DNA from: Cristatella mucedo
Lineage: Eukaryota > Bryozoa > Phylactolaemata > Cristatellidae
Assembly: GCA_009760855.2 (NCBI GenBank)
Contig: WPIO01000043.1
Coordinates: forward strand, 622,001 to 686,000
Length of the DNA: 64,000 nt
Direction: 5' to 3'
This document shows positions 45,782 through 64,000 of the stretch, piece after piece. The notes beneath the pieces were generated by a model. That model saw nothing but the letters and a program-made list of their open reading frames with translations, did not search any database and had not been told where the DNA came from. Within the stretch, counting starts at the first letter, position 1; every line of letters starts with the position of its first letter. Made by a program: the position numbers and the translations under genes.

Positions 45782-45891
45782 CTGCCCCGCGCCGTCAGCG
45801 GCGCCCTCGCGCCCAATACTTGGAGCGTCTCGCACAGACACTCCGTCTCGCTCAACACCAACGCCGGCCTAACGCCGATGGCGCGAGCCAT
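45782..45891 (-). CDS. Unidentified CpG-rich gene, first exon
   Basis: ATG at 45891 in a GC-rich context. 36 codons (MARAIGVRPALVLSETECLC... LGARAPLTARG) end at a consensus donor GGGGCAG|GTGAGG in phase 2. With the two exons above, the model gives about 506 residues. The family is unknown. The start lies inside a CpG-rich tract that probably is its promoter. Confidence 0.45.
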
Positions 45892-48420
45892 GCCGTTCGT
45901 CGCGACGCGGAGAGCACCGCCGCGAAGCGGAAAGCGCGGCCCGGCGAGCGCCGAGTTAGACCGGCAGCGGCAGCCGAAGGCCGCCGGAGCGCGAGAGCGA
46001 GCTGGCGGGCGCGAGCTCGCGGCGGCAGCGGCGACCCTCGCGCGCCGCCGCCGCGAGCGAGAGCCGAAAGGAACGGCTGAATCGCTGGCGCGCGAGAGGA
46101 GCAGCGAAAAGCCGGCGATCTGCCGAAACCTGGTAACGGACGCGCTCGATCGATGCGACGGCACAATGCCCGCAGTGCGACGCCCAATTTACGCTGAATA
46201 GAAAAGCGGGCCGAGTCGCCCGACGAGCGAGCGAGCGGGCGGGCGTGGCCCCGGCGGGCAGGCGCGGCGCGTAGACCGAGCCTCGCCCGACGGCTGCAGC
46301 CGCTGCGTCGCTGCTGCTGCTGCGTCGCTGCTCAAGACCGCGGCGGCGGAGGCAGCACGAACCCATTTCGGCGCAACGGCGTCCTTGGCCGAGGCCGGCG
46401 GCGCGGCGAAATCCGCTTGCCATCGTGTCAGTCGTCGGAACTCGGCCTGCGAGCCAACGGGAAACGTCGCGAGACCGACGGATGGAGCAAGCGCACGCGC
46501 GCGCGCGGTTCGAGTTCGGTTCGTCGGATGGAGCGCTCGATTACAGCCGCCGCTGCACTCTCCAGTGGCTCAGCGAAGAGGTAAGCTGCCGACGGAAGGT
46601 CGGCGCCCTGAATTTAGCAGGGCGGGAGTTTGGAGTTGCGATGCCGCGGCGCGATCAGGTTGCAGCACGTGGCGCTTGGCGGAGCGCTACCTTGCGGCTG
46701 GGTTCGTGCGAGTCGGCACACCAGGCGGAGCGAGCGTGGGACTACCCGATGCGTAGCCAGGCCAGCATGCGGCCGCCCGAAGCAAAGGCGGCCGGTTTCT
46801 TAGGTGAATTGCAGATGAAAAATTCAGCAGTCATCGAACAGAAGCGGTGCGGCCGCGCGCGCCGTAAATCCCGCGGTCCGGCGGAAGGATCAGGTCTTCC
46901 GCGCCGGTGAGCAGACAGAGATTTCCCGCGGGAGGCAGCGGACTACTCGCGACTGGAAAACGGGTTCGCGAACAGTGCGCGAGGCGTAAGGCAGCGCCTC
47001 AAAGCCCGATAATTTCTTTTTATCCTTCATGAACTGACAATCGCTGCGATCACGAAGGAAAATTTGCTCAAATGTTTGCTTCCGTGGTTCAGCAATTCCT
47101 CCGGCTTTAGAGGCAAGTGCGTTCGAGGTTCGCTGCGCGGCGAAATGAGAAACCGCTCTGAGGCTCAGCCCTGCGACTGCACCGGAAGCTGTCTGAAGAC
47201 ATCAGCGAGTTGCTAACGCGCTCACTTCCGGAGCGGCAGGACCGGCAACTCGGCTCCAGCTACCGACTACAGCGACTAGGCACTATTCATCCTAGTTCTA
47301 GCAGTAGTCAGAGTTTAGCAACGCAATGCGGCGCTCTTTAAGCGATTTGCCTGCCGTTGAAGCGCTCCGCCCTATCTCGCCGAGGTGCCCCGCCCAGTAC
47401 TGTCTATGAAGGAAGGGCGCCGGCTGAGCGCGAAGTATACGCGAAGGTCACGAGGCGAGGCTGGCGCAGGCGCCACAATGGCGCACCGTCGCGGCGCCGC
47501 GAGGTGGCAGCCTGCCTCGTCGGCAGACGGGCGCGTCGCAGGACGTGGACGCGCGCTAAGGTCGCGTAAGGACGACCAAAAGGAATGGCGAGAGTCGCGA
47601 AGGCGGCGGCGGACGATTTCGGCATGGGTCTGGAACGTGGGGTGGCAGATCGCCGCTCGCGCGTCCACGAACCTTTGTCACTTGAAAGAGCTCCTCGACG
47701 GAGAGCGCGTCTGCAACGCGAAAGACACAGCCCCCTGCACGAGCCCGCACCAGTGCGGGTGCACACGCGCGGCGCGGCCGCCACGCCCGCCGGCATGCAG
47801 ATGGCTCGCGCGTGTGAGCACCCGCGAAGCGCGAGCCGGGTTGACGCGGCGGCGGCGGCGGCGAGCTTTCGCTGCCGCTTTGTCTTTTGCGTCGTCCATC
47901 GGAAGTCTGGCGCCAAGGCGAGCCGCGCGGCTAATAGAGGCCACTTCCGGCGCGCCGACCCCGCGACGGACCAGGGCGGCCGGCGCTGCGCTCGCGAGGC
48001 CAACGCCTCTTGTCCCGCGACGCGCTTCGGTCGCTCCGCACTGCAGCTGGAGGAAGCTCGCTAAAGCCCTGCTGGGCTGGGCTGGGGCCGCATTGCGTCG
48101 ACCTCATTCTCCGCCGCCGACGACGGCGACCGACGCGCGACTGGGTCGTGCTAGACTCGGGCAGTCTTGGGTGAAGCGACGAGGACGCCGAGGGAAACGA
48201 TGCGCTCGCTTCAGCAGCGATCCGCCTGCGACGGTCCAGCCGCGCGCTACGCGTAGCGGAACGCGGACGACGCAGCAATATCGGAAGGGGATCGGTGTCC
48301 GGGGAGTCTAGCGGGACGGTACGAACGGAGCTTCCGCAGCCAAAGTCAGGCGATATTCAGAATTCGTGCAGGGCGAAACTGAGCCCCCTAGGCTGGTGAC
48401 GATGCCGCTGCGAAAAGGCA
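45892..48420. promoter_or_regulatory. CpG-rich tract (island-like)
   Basis: Very high G+C with frequent CG and scattered CACTTCCGG/ACTTCCGG (ETS-type) motifs, for example near 47224 and 47941. Long ORFs on both strands (such as plus 47385-48311) are Arg/Ala-rich by-products of base composition. Most likely the promoter and 5' region of the gene starting at 45891 and perhaps others. Confidence 0.45.
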
Positions 48421-48704
48421 GCGTAGAGGGAGCGGAAATAATCAAGGTTACGACTAGAGCGCGCTAAAACTCGCCGACTGCGAGGGATTTTGTTTACAAG
48501 TCAAGAGTGACAGACAAATAACCGACCTTTCCTTACACTACGGGCTTCGTCCATGTAAAGGGCACTTTGTATGGTAATGCCCACTGCGACTACGACTGCG
48601 AACGCAATTATAAATACTCTGTTGATATGCCCAGGCTCCAGCAAATGCAAAGTTTATAGAAAAATATCCAGATCCCATAGGGTATTATACCAATGCTCTA
48701 TAAC
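48421..48704. other. No feature recognised
   Basis: The end of the CpG-rich tract merges into repeats. Confidence 0.3.
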
Positions 48705-48860
48705 CAGCATAGTTTATATAGCCACAGGAGAGTCTTCACAGCCATCGCCACCACTTGCAGCGGTATATAGCGGATTGACCACTGCGGAACTCGAACCCAC
48801 GACCTAGGTCGTGAAGAGCGAGAATCTTAACCCTGGGCTAAAACCCAGAGGTGCCTGGGG
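48705..48860 (-). mobile_element. SINE-2 copy, minus strand
   Basis: Core antisense CACAGCCATCGCCACCACTT, then ACTCGAACCCACGACCTAGG and AATCTTAACCCTGGGCTAAA. Confidence 0.6.
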
Positions 48861-48919
48861 TAAAGAGAATGCTGAGTTGAGCAAATGCGGCGTCAAGGGC
48901 TGGTAATCGATTCAGAGTG

Positions 48920-50110
48920 ATGCAGAAATTAAATCAGGTTGTTACAGAAGCTGGAAGTGAGTTCCAGACTTTCGGTGCGAACGAACTGAAGGTCCTATCG
49001 CTGAAATACGTCAACTTTGTGCGACAAACTGCGGGCACGCAGTAGCTAGGCGGAGGCGTGTGGTGCCAGAGCGCACTGGAGAAGCAAGAGGTGAAGGTCA
49101 GTGAAAGTGAGTGAAACATGTAAAATAGTAAGCAACCTATAAGCCCGGCAAAGGATATTGAGGTCGATTCGATGCTTTACAAGGCGCCAGAGAAGCTCAG
49201 ACAGACGTGGTATGACGTGGCAGCTTCGCCCTAGGTAGCATACCGGACGAAGAGTTTCGCCCATATTTCTTAGGATTAAGGGCACAGACTGGGAGTCCTA
49301 AATAAAAAGAATTGCACACATATACAAGCGTTGTTGCAAACCCCGAACTAGATTGTCTGCCATACTCTTATATAAAAAGCCCATGATTTAGGAAGTATAC
49401 CTTGGCTGAAAGTATGCCGACTTGGCTGTGGAGTAAATGTGCTCATCAAATAAAAAGTTGCGTTGGAATAGATTAGGGGAAAATTTCGGGCAGACATTAG
49501 TGGAGTGTAGCTAGATGAACCAATCTTCAGGGCGAGCTCTTCCAATAATAATTATCATAATAACAATGCATTTGATATAGCTCCCTCAGAGAACTCAATC
49601 TCTCTCTAGGCATTTTAAATTTTCTGCAAAGGAAGCGCGATCGATCAAATTGTGAATAATTCTGAGCTTGCCAATGACCATCAGGTTGGTCTTACCGTTG
49701 TTGAGCTTTGGGAAGGTAATGAGCATCCAAGTGCTAATGCGGTCGATGATGACAAGGGAACTTAATAAATAGATATGGCTGAGCGGAGTTTAGAACGCAA
49801 AACCAAGATTGTACCCGGGCAACGAGTACTGCAAGAGTTAAGAAAGTGAAACGAAGAAACGTCTACGACCGAACATCGACGTAGACCATACTTTAAGGGC
49901 TCACTGAATGACCTAAATCATGTACATCTACACTCTGACATCTTTCCCTGAGGTAAGATCTAGCCGAGTTTAGCACCACGACAGCGATATGTAGGCGCTT
50001 TGAGAGGTGGGCCAGAAGGATTCTGTTGGCCGTCGGCGGGAGATGCTGCGAAGAGATCTGGGAAAAGATACAGGAACTGACGCTGGAGAACCAGAGAATA
50101 TCCATCAGGA
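48920..50110 (-). mobile_element. CR1-like LINE (third type), minus strand, split
   Basis: Minus frames: YFSDRTFSSFAPKVWNSLP (48934-49119), CYLGRSCHVIPRL, and on the far side ANRILLAHLSKRLHIAVVVL with LRERCQSVDVHDL (49893-50105), the RT palm-to-thumb region. A LINE-A 3' end sits in the middle. Confidence 0.65.
49545..49672 (-). mobile_element. LINE-A 3' end nested in another LINE
   Basis: AATAATTATCATAATAACAA tail, decayed hairpin CTCCCTCAGAGAACTCAATC / TAGGCATTTTA, and a short 3' region, with the host LINE on both sides. Confidence 0.6.
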
Positions 50111-50490
50111 GATTACAGGCGCCACGAGCTTGTCAGGTTCGCTAGAGAAGTGTTGTACTGCCAGCGGCAAGCCGACCTACCAGCGGAAGTTGGGGCGGCG
50201 GATCACTCAGCACCCCTTCGCGCTGGCGGTCGAAGTACCCAAGAACAAGAGCGGCCGCTAGCGAGACGCGCGTCAACAGACGTCAAAGGCTGTACGACGA
50301 TTGGTTGCAAAGAAGACGCCTGTTGCTAACACAGGCGAAAACTGAGCTAGCATAGCCGACATTCGACTTCGTGCAGCGCGAACAAAGACGTCGCGACTTT
50401 CATTCAACTAACCACGGTAAAAGCGTTCTTGCTTAAAATGGCATCGGGGGGCTAACATCCTACCGCGCCTCCCCGGACCTGAGACCAGTA
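50111..50490. other. No gene supported
   Basis: A plus-strand frame ends KSGR at 50261 but starts inside antisense LINE, so it is not accepted as a gene. Confidence 0.3.
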
Positions 50491-50492
50491 AT

Positions 50493-50605
50493 AAAAACAA
50501 TAATAATAATGCACTTGATAAAAGCACCCTCAGAGAACTCAATCTCTTACTAGGCGCTTTACATTTGCAAAGGGAAACGCGATTAAATGGTGAGTCAGTC
50601 ATTTG
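50493..50605 (-). mobile_element. LINE-A 3' end, minus strand
   Basis: AACAATAATAATAATGCACT tail, hairpin, then truncation after ACGCGATTAAATGGTGAGT. Confidence 0.7.
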
Positions 50606-50898
50606 AATTTGTCATATGACTTTGCCTGAAAATTCAAATACACCTATAAAATATCATTTTGCATTCTTTCAAGATAAGCGGCACGCGTTTTAAATCTCGC
50701 AGATGACCGTCGGCGGCCGGAAGTTTATCATGCCACACAACCTATCCAGTTTCGACCCGTGAAGCTAGCCGGCAGCGCTTTCCCGCGGTCCCGCTGCAGA
50801 GCCCTCATACGAGCGCCGGGGCGGAGGAGACGCCCGTTGTTAGCATGCCCGCGCAGCCCGAAGCACACAGAGAGAAACAGCGAGCGCTTCCTTCTCAC
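50606..50898. other. No feature recognised
   Basis: Likely start of the intron after the minus-strand exon at 50899. Confidence 0.3.
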
Positions 50899-50992
50899 CG
50901 TCGCGGCTCTCGTCGGCGTCTTGCCACGCCGCCAGCAGCTTCCCGCCGCACGCGGCCGGTGAGAGCAGCATCTTCCTACCGTCGTAAATCAT
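50899..50992 (-). CDS. Probable first coding exon of an unidentified minus-strand gene
   Basis: ATG at 50992 opens MIYDGRKMLLSPAACGGK, then LLAAWQDADESRD, and meets a strong donor GCGACG|GTGAGA in phase 1 after 31 codons. Two pieces further along the minus strand fit the phase: 47673-47710 (ALSVEELFQVTK between TTGCAG and AAAG|GTTCGT) and 46742-46798 (KPAAFASGGRMLAWLRIG, then stop). Together they would make a 62-residue protein. The chain is tentative. The gene is head to head with the metaxin gene. Confidence 0.4.
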
Positions 50993-51467
50993 GAGGCGTC
51001 AAGCTTCGGCCACTGCAGCGCACACACACACGAGAGGATCGCGCGATCGCTCTGCGTGCGCACGACGACCGACGGCGCATCGGCGACGGTCGGCTTCGCG
51101 CTCTGCCGCGCGATTTCCGGATTTCACTACATTGTGCGCGAAAGTAAACACTCCTCGGCACGGCAAACATTCAGTGCAAACAGTCAAGCGAACGCGATCG
51201 AGATGACAGCGCGGCCGCCGCCGTACGCACCGAGTTCGCTCGAACGCGACGCAGCGACTGCAGGCGCGGGCGAGCGAGACGTCGCGCTCTCGGAGCTCGG
51301 GCGAGTCGCACACGCACGAGGTCGTGCGCACGCGCCGCGACGCTAGGCAGGAGCGCGACTGCTCGTCTGCCTCTCGAATTTCAGCGGAGAGAGAGAGAGA
51401 GAGAGAGCAACGCATTTAGCTCAGAGGTTCATCTAATTCTGAAGACCAAAACGAGCAGAGCGTGAGC

Positions 51468-51524
<57 letters not shown>

Positions 51525-52171
51525 CAGTTTTTACCGCCCCACCCACGGCCAACAACTAACGCACGGCAATGCCGCATACAGCTGGCCGCGTTTCGTGGAT
51601 GCAAGTCAAAAGAGAGCAAAAATTGCTAGAGAAAAAACGAGTTTACAACAGATGATCGCAATTTCGTGGGCCTTAGGGCGCCGCTGAGGTCATGGCCGCG
51701 GCCCGGTGGCGGGTGCACGCGAAACGTACCGCGGCGCGGTTAACAGAGAGGACAAGTTGCTGCTAAAAGGAGCAGCGACAGGAGATTGACGGAATTTAAC
51801 AGCAATCAGATGAAAGTAGAACGGGAATATTGTTAGTACTGCTGCGTCTCTCACCGTCTGATGGGGACACCAGCATAGGCCAACACCCTTGAACGGTTAG
51901 CGACGTTAAATTCTTCGGAGAGTGAGGAGGCGCCGCCGGTAACCAGGACCTCAAGGTCATGGCCTTTTGGTTGTACCCAAGGCTAGCATTGGTAGGGTAA
52001 AATTTGGTCGGATATTTGAAAAAGGTAACTTAATAAAAGTGGCAGGTTTTTTAAGATTATTAATTTATAAATTATGTTCATGTTCAGAAAATCGCATACA
52101 CATGTTTACAAAAATAGATGGCCCATTGACCATGGCTCTAACAGCGACTCCCATACAACTCGCGGAGCGCG
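50993..52171. promoter_or_regulatory. Probable shared promoter region of two divergent genes
   Basis: Starts of the minus-strand exon (50992) and metaxin (52172) face away from each other across 1.2 kb. The first part is CpG-rich (to about 51420), with (GA)n at 51383-51408 and (CT)n at 51471-51522. No TATA box is called. Confidence 0.4.
51471..51522. repeat. (CT)n microsatellite
   Basis: About 26 uninterrupted CT units. Confidence 0.95.
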
Positions 52172-61409
<9,238 letters not shown>

Positions 61410-61974
61410 GTAAGGGCACTACGCTGTGCTTGTGACATCGCTTGAAGCAGCCAACTGGTGCTTGTAGCTACTTTCGTCTGTCAGACAGTTTCTTGCTGGC
61501 TGCCAGGCACTGCTAGTCATTTTTATGTATTTATTTTTTTTAATACTGACTGACCATCTGCCGAGAGACTGAATACCATAAAGGAATTAGCCTCGAGCAA
61601 AAAACTACGAAAAATGTGTAGATTTACATGAAAAATCGTGCAGATTTCTAATCATCAGCTTTTTTCTATGTCAGATGCTGTAGATCGGTTTAGCCAAACA
61701 CCACCAGCCTCAACATTAGTGATTGGTTGTGGGTCAAGGCCGGAGCCATTCAGACCGCTGCGGCAGAGGAACAGCAGCTGTCCCGTGAGTCAAGATAAGA
61801 CAGTTAGTCCTGAAAACCTGAAAGGAATTTTGTTGCCTGACATGCTCCTTTTTTTGTTGTGACTTGAGCAAAGCAGAACAGGTGCAAGGCCCCAGGATAT
61901 TCCTGCATACCATTTAGAATGACTTCTCCATCTGTTATTCCTCAAAGCCATTAACACGTAGTTGGGGTTTTGGC
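61410..61974 (+). other. Metaxin intron 5 with an exon-like segment (61675-61784)
   Basis: TTTTTTCTATGTCAG and CTGTCCC|GTGAGT flank 110 bp with an open frame (AVDRFSQTPPASTLVIGCGS, then RPEPF). It does not continue the metaxin sequence and its simplest phase does not match exon 5; it may be a cryptic or alternative exon. Confidence 0.3.
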
Positions 61975-62095
61975 TGTCGGGATGATAGTTTTCTGTACCT
62001 TACTCAAAGCTTAAACGGCTTTTGCAGTGCACATACGGTAGCCAATTGACTCCATCCCTTTTCAACAGAGAAGGCTAGAAGCATACACTCATTCA
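61975..62095 (-). mobile_element. LINE-B fragment, minus strand, diverged
   Basis: ACTCAAAGCTTAAACGGCTT and ACGGTAGCCAATTGACTCC match the LINE-B terminal region. Confidence 0.45.
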
Positions 62096-62445
62096 CAAAA
62101 ATCCTTGCAGTATGGCTGCCGCGCTGATGCTATAAATTCGCTCGAGTAAAAAGAGGGTGTTTCTACTGTGCTAGGCATACTAAAGTTGTGCCAACCATAT
62201 GAAAATATTGATTGGCACCCCAAACAAGCACGCATGCTGATATGCATTCGTTTAGTATGATATCCGACCACGATACTTCTTATTACCTCCATTGTCTGGC
62301 CAGGCATAAAGGCCACAAGCTTCTTTACTGTCTCTTCTGCTTTAACACATTCTGCTGAGCCTCAGTTAGGCTAAAAAGGTCGGCTACCTGTGTAGGCCGA
62401 GCTGTTCCAGCTGCAAGCTTGCAGCTGTGCTAGCGCACACCCACT
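62096..62445 (+). other. No feature recognised
   Basis: The minus ORF 62089-62316 starts MAFMPGQTMEVIRS; the plus strand at 63321 reads a related MLGQTKEVIKDRRQ, so a small unknown repeat may be present twice in opposite orientation. Confidence 0.3.
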
Positions 62446-62449
62446 GAGA

Positions 62450-62790
62450 GGGTAATCTATTTCCATCTGTAACTCCACAAACCATGTAAACCACATGAGA
62501 GTTTAGTGTTTCGCACCCACAGCCTAAGCAGCTTTCGGTATGCATTCGGTAGCCAACAGACTTTATCTCACGCAACAAAGAGGCGCAGAGTCAGGAGAGT
62601 AGTTGAGGTAGTGAGTAGCATGGAAGTAGCAGCTCAGGACGGCTGGAAAGGATGTGCTATAGTCGGCAGCAGGAGAGTTGATGTCATTTCGTAAGAATTG
62701 TGGAAGCGAGTTCCACAGTCTAGGACCTGCAGAGCGAAAGCTTCTTTCGCCAATAATCTTTAAGCGGAGAAATTGAACAGGATGTTAATT
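62450..62790 (-). mobile_element. LINE-B 3' end, minus strand
   Basis: CTATTTCCATCTGTAACTCC end, ACAGCCTAAGCAGCTTTCGG, ATAGTCGGCAGCAGGAGAGT, TCTAGGACCTGCAGAGCGAA as in other copies. Confidence 0.7.
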
Positions 62791-63560
62791 TGCTGCTAGG
62801 CCTTGATGTCAGCTGTTAATGGTCAACTCAAGTCGCTTGCTGACTGCTGCCCTTTTTTCTAGACCAGTGGTTTTACTGATATTGTCGTTATTTGTATTGT
62901 GTATGTATGTATGGTTGTATGGTCCCAAACTGCAACCAACGCTGAAGCAGCCGGTGGTCCCCCTGGCAGCTAATGCTGCCAGGCAGTGCCACGGCCTGGG
63001 CTGGGCCCAGCTCCAAACAAGGATTTTTGTCAAAAAGTTATCGTTGGTCAAGAAAGTTGGATTTCAAAGCTCATTTACTCTGCTTAGGATCGTTAAAATT
63101 GGCATCAAGATAATGACCCTAAGCTCACTGCCAGGTCAGCAAAGTGCTTTTTGATGAACCCTAATTTGGTGGTGGTGCAGTGGCTAGCCACTCACCTTAT
63201 TTGAACCCAAGAACAACTATGGTTCGACAGGCGGCTGAAGCAGGTTGTTCGGTCTACACCAGTAGCCGACCTGTTTAGCATAACTCACACTCACTAGATT
63301 GTGCTGCAGCAAAAGAGACAATGCAGAAGCTCGTGGCCTTTATGCTTGGCCAGACAAAGGAGGTCATAAAGGATCGTCGTCAGCCGACGTCATACCAATC
63401 GCATACATATCAGCAGCAAGTGTTTGTTTGGGGCTGTGGATCAATATTTTTGCATGCTTTGCATGGCTTTAGTATATATGACAACGTAGAAAACCGTCTT
63501 ATTACCCGAAAGAAAGTAGCAGCGACCACACTACGAGAACTTGTTTGCAGCTCTGTAGTT
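62791..63560 (+). other. No gene recognised
   Basis: Candidate plus ORFs (62819-63154, 63321-63587) lack metaxin similarity. A tRNA-like stretch (GTGGTGGTGCAGTGGCTAGC) near 63170 may be a SINE head. Confidence 0.3.
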
Positions 63561-63564
63561 AAGT

Positions 63565-63765
63565 GGGAAGGGCTGTCGATGAAATGAGTAGTACAGGAGT
63601 AGCTGCATAGGACGGATTGGAATGATTTTTTTTACAGTCGGCAGCATAAGAGACAATTTTGGTGCTTAAGAATTGTGGAAGTGAATTCCACAGTCAAGAA
63701 CCTGCAGAGTAAAAGCATCTGTCGCTAACAGTTTTTAAGCCGTAACAGTTTACAAGTTTTCTTCC
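63565..63765 (-). mobile_element. LINE-B internal fragment, minus strand
   Basis: CAGTCGGCAGCATAAGAGAC, GAATTGTGGAAGTGAATTCC and AAAAGCATCTGTCGCTAACA match the same segment at 62.66-62.78 kb. Confidence 0.55.
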
Positions 63766-64000
63766 ACGGCATATAGGCACTATCTAGTCTTCCTTTTGAC
63801 GGTTCCCCTCATAGGCTGGTGTGTGTGCATTATTGTTTGTGCATATTTGTTGTTTGTGATCACGGATGTGCATACAGGCCTATGCGCACATGTGGGTTCA
63901 AGATATCGAAGGAATACCGAAAGGACTCTTCGAACAAACGAATAATTCTTCAGGGTATCTTCGAAAAGACAAATATGTTCGATATGGGATCTACAGTTTT
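63766..64000 (+). other. Window end inside the metaxin gene
   Basis: No exon matching the missing metaxin C-terminal part is seen up to 64000. Confidence 0.4.

Noticed and set aside
47385-48311. Plus-strand ORF of 308 codons, and the minus ORF 47404-48003
   Set aside because: Both are long only because stop codons are rare in CpG-rich DNA; composition is Arg/Ala with no conserved blocks.
50007-50261. Plus ORF of 84 codons
   Set aside because: Its first half is antisense to LINE reverse transcriptase; the second half has no support.
61410-61445. Metaxin exon 5 reading on to a stop at 61443
   Set aside because: The GTAAGG donor and the family length show that the protein must continue.

Overview
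This window is animal (metazoan) nuclear DNA. Genes are split by GT-AG introns, exons are GC-rich with many CG codons, and most of the rest is LINE, SINE and LTR debris plus microsatellites. An invertebrate is most likely. The protein style (long Ala/Ser/Gly/Gln runs) and the CR1-like LINEs do not settle the phylum. There is no bacterial, phage or CRISPR content.

Three genes are supported well. (1) Two C2H2 zinc-finger genes lie head to head about 20 kb apart: one on the minus strand (981-2642) and one on the plus strand (exons 23256-24387 and 26279-28125). They share a four-finger block with an unusual C-x2-C-x19-H-x4-H finger and a DGYxR...HGRPLP signature, so they look like paralogues. (2) A two-exon minus-strand gene (28887-29334) encodes a 121-residue glutaredoxin-like protein of the C5orf63/DUF836 family and faces the second zinc-finger gene tail to tail. 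(3) A metaxin gene runs off the right end. Five exons (52172-61409) join in phase into the first 172 residues of a metaxin-1/3-like mitochondrial outer-membrane protein; the C-terminal exons lie beyond the window.

Weaker gene models are a CpG-rich minus-strand gene of unknown family (44087-45891), a short first exon on the minus strand (50899-50992) facing the metaxin start, a small plus-strand gene around 16.7-17.6 kb, and an isolated minus-strand exon at 20.7-20.8 kb.

Repeats dominate the remainder. LINE-A is CR1-like, with an (ATT)n tail and a GCGCC...GGGCGC hairpin at its 3' end. LINE-B is CR1-like with an (ACATT)n tail. SINE-1 has a tRNA-like head and a 3' hairpin like that of LINE-A. 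SINE-2 has a tRNA-like head and a conserved central core. There are two copies of a putative LTR with tandem U3 units, and a tRNA-Glu-derived SINE. The block 32.5-43.05 kb is a diverged tandem duplication of a unit of about 4 kb, later split by LINE and SINE insertions. Element boundaries were placed by eye and are good to a few tens of bases.
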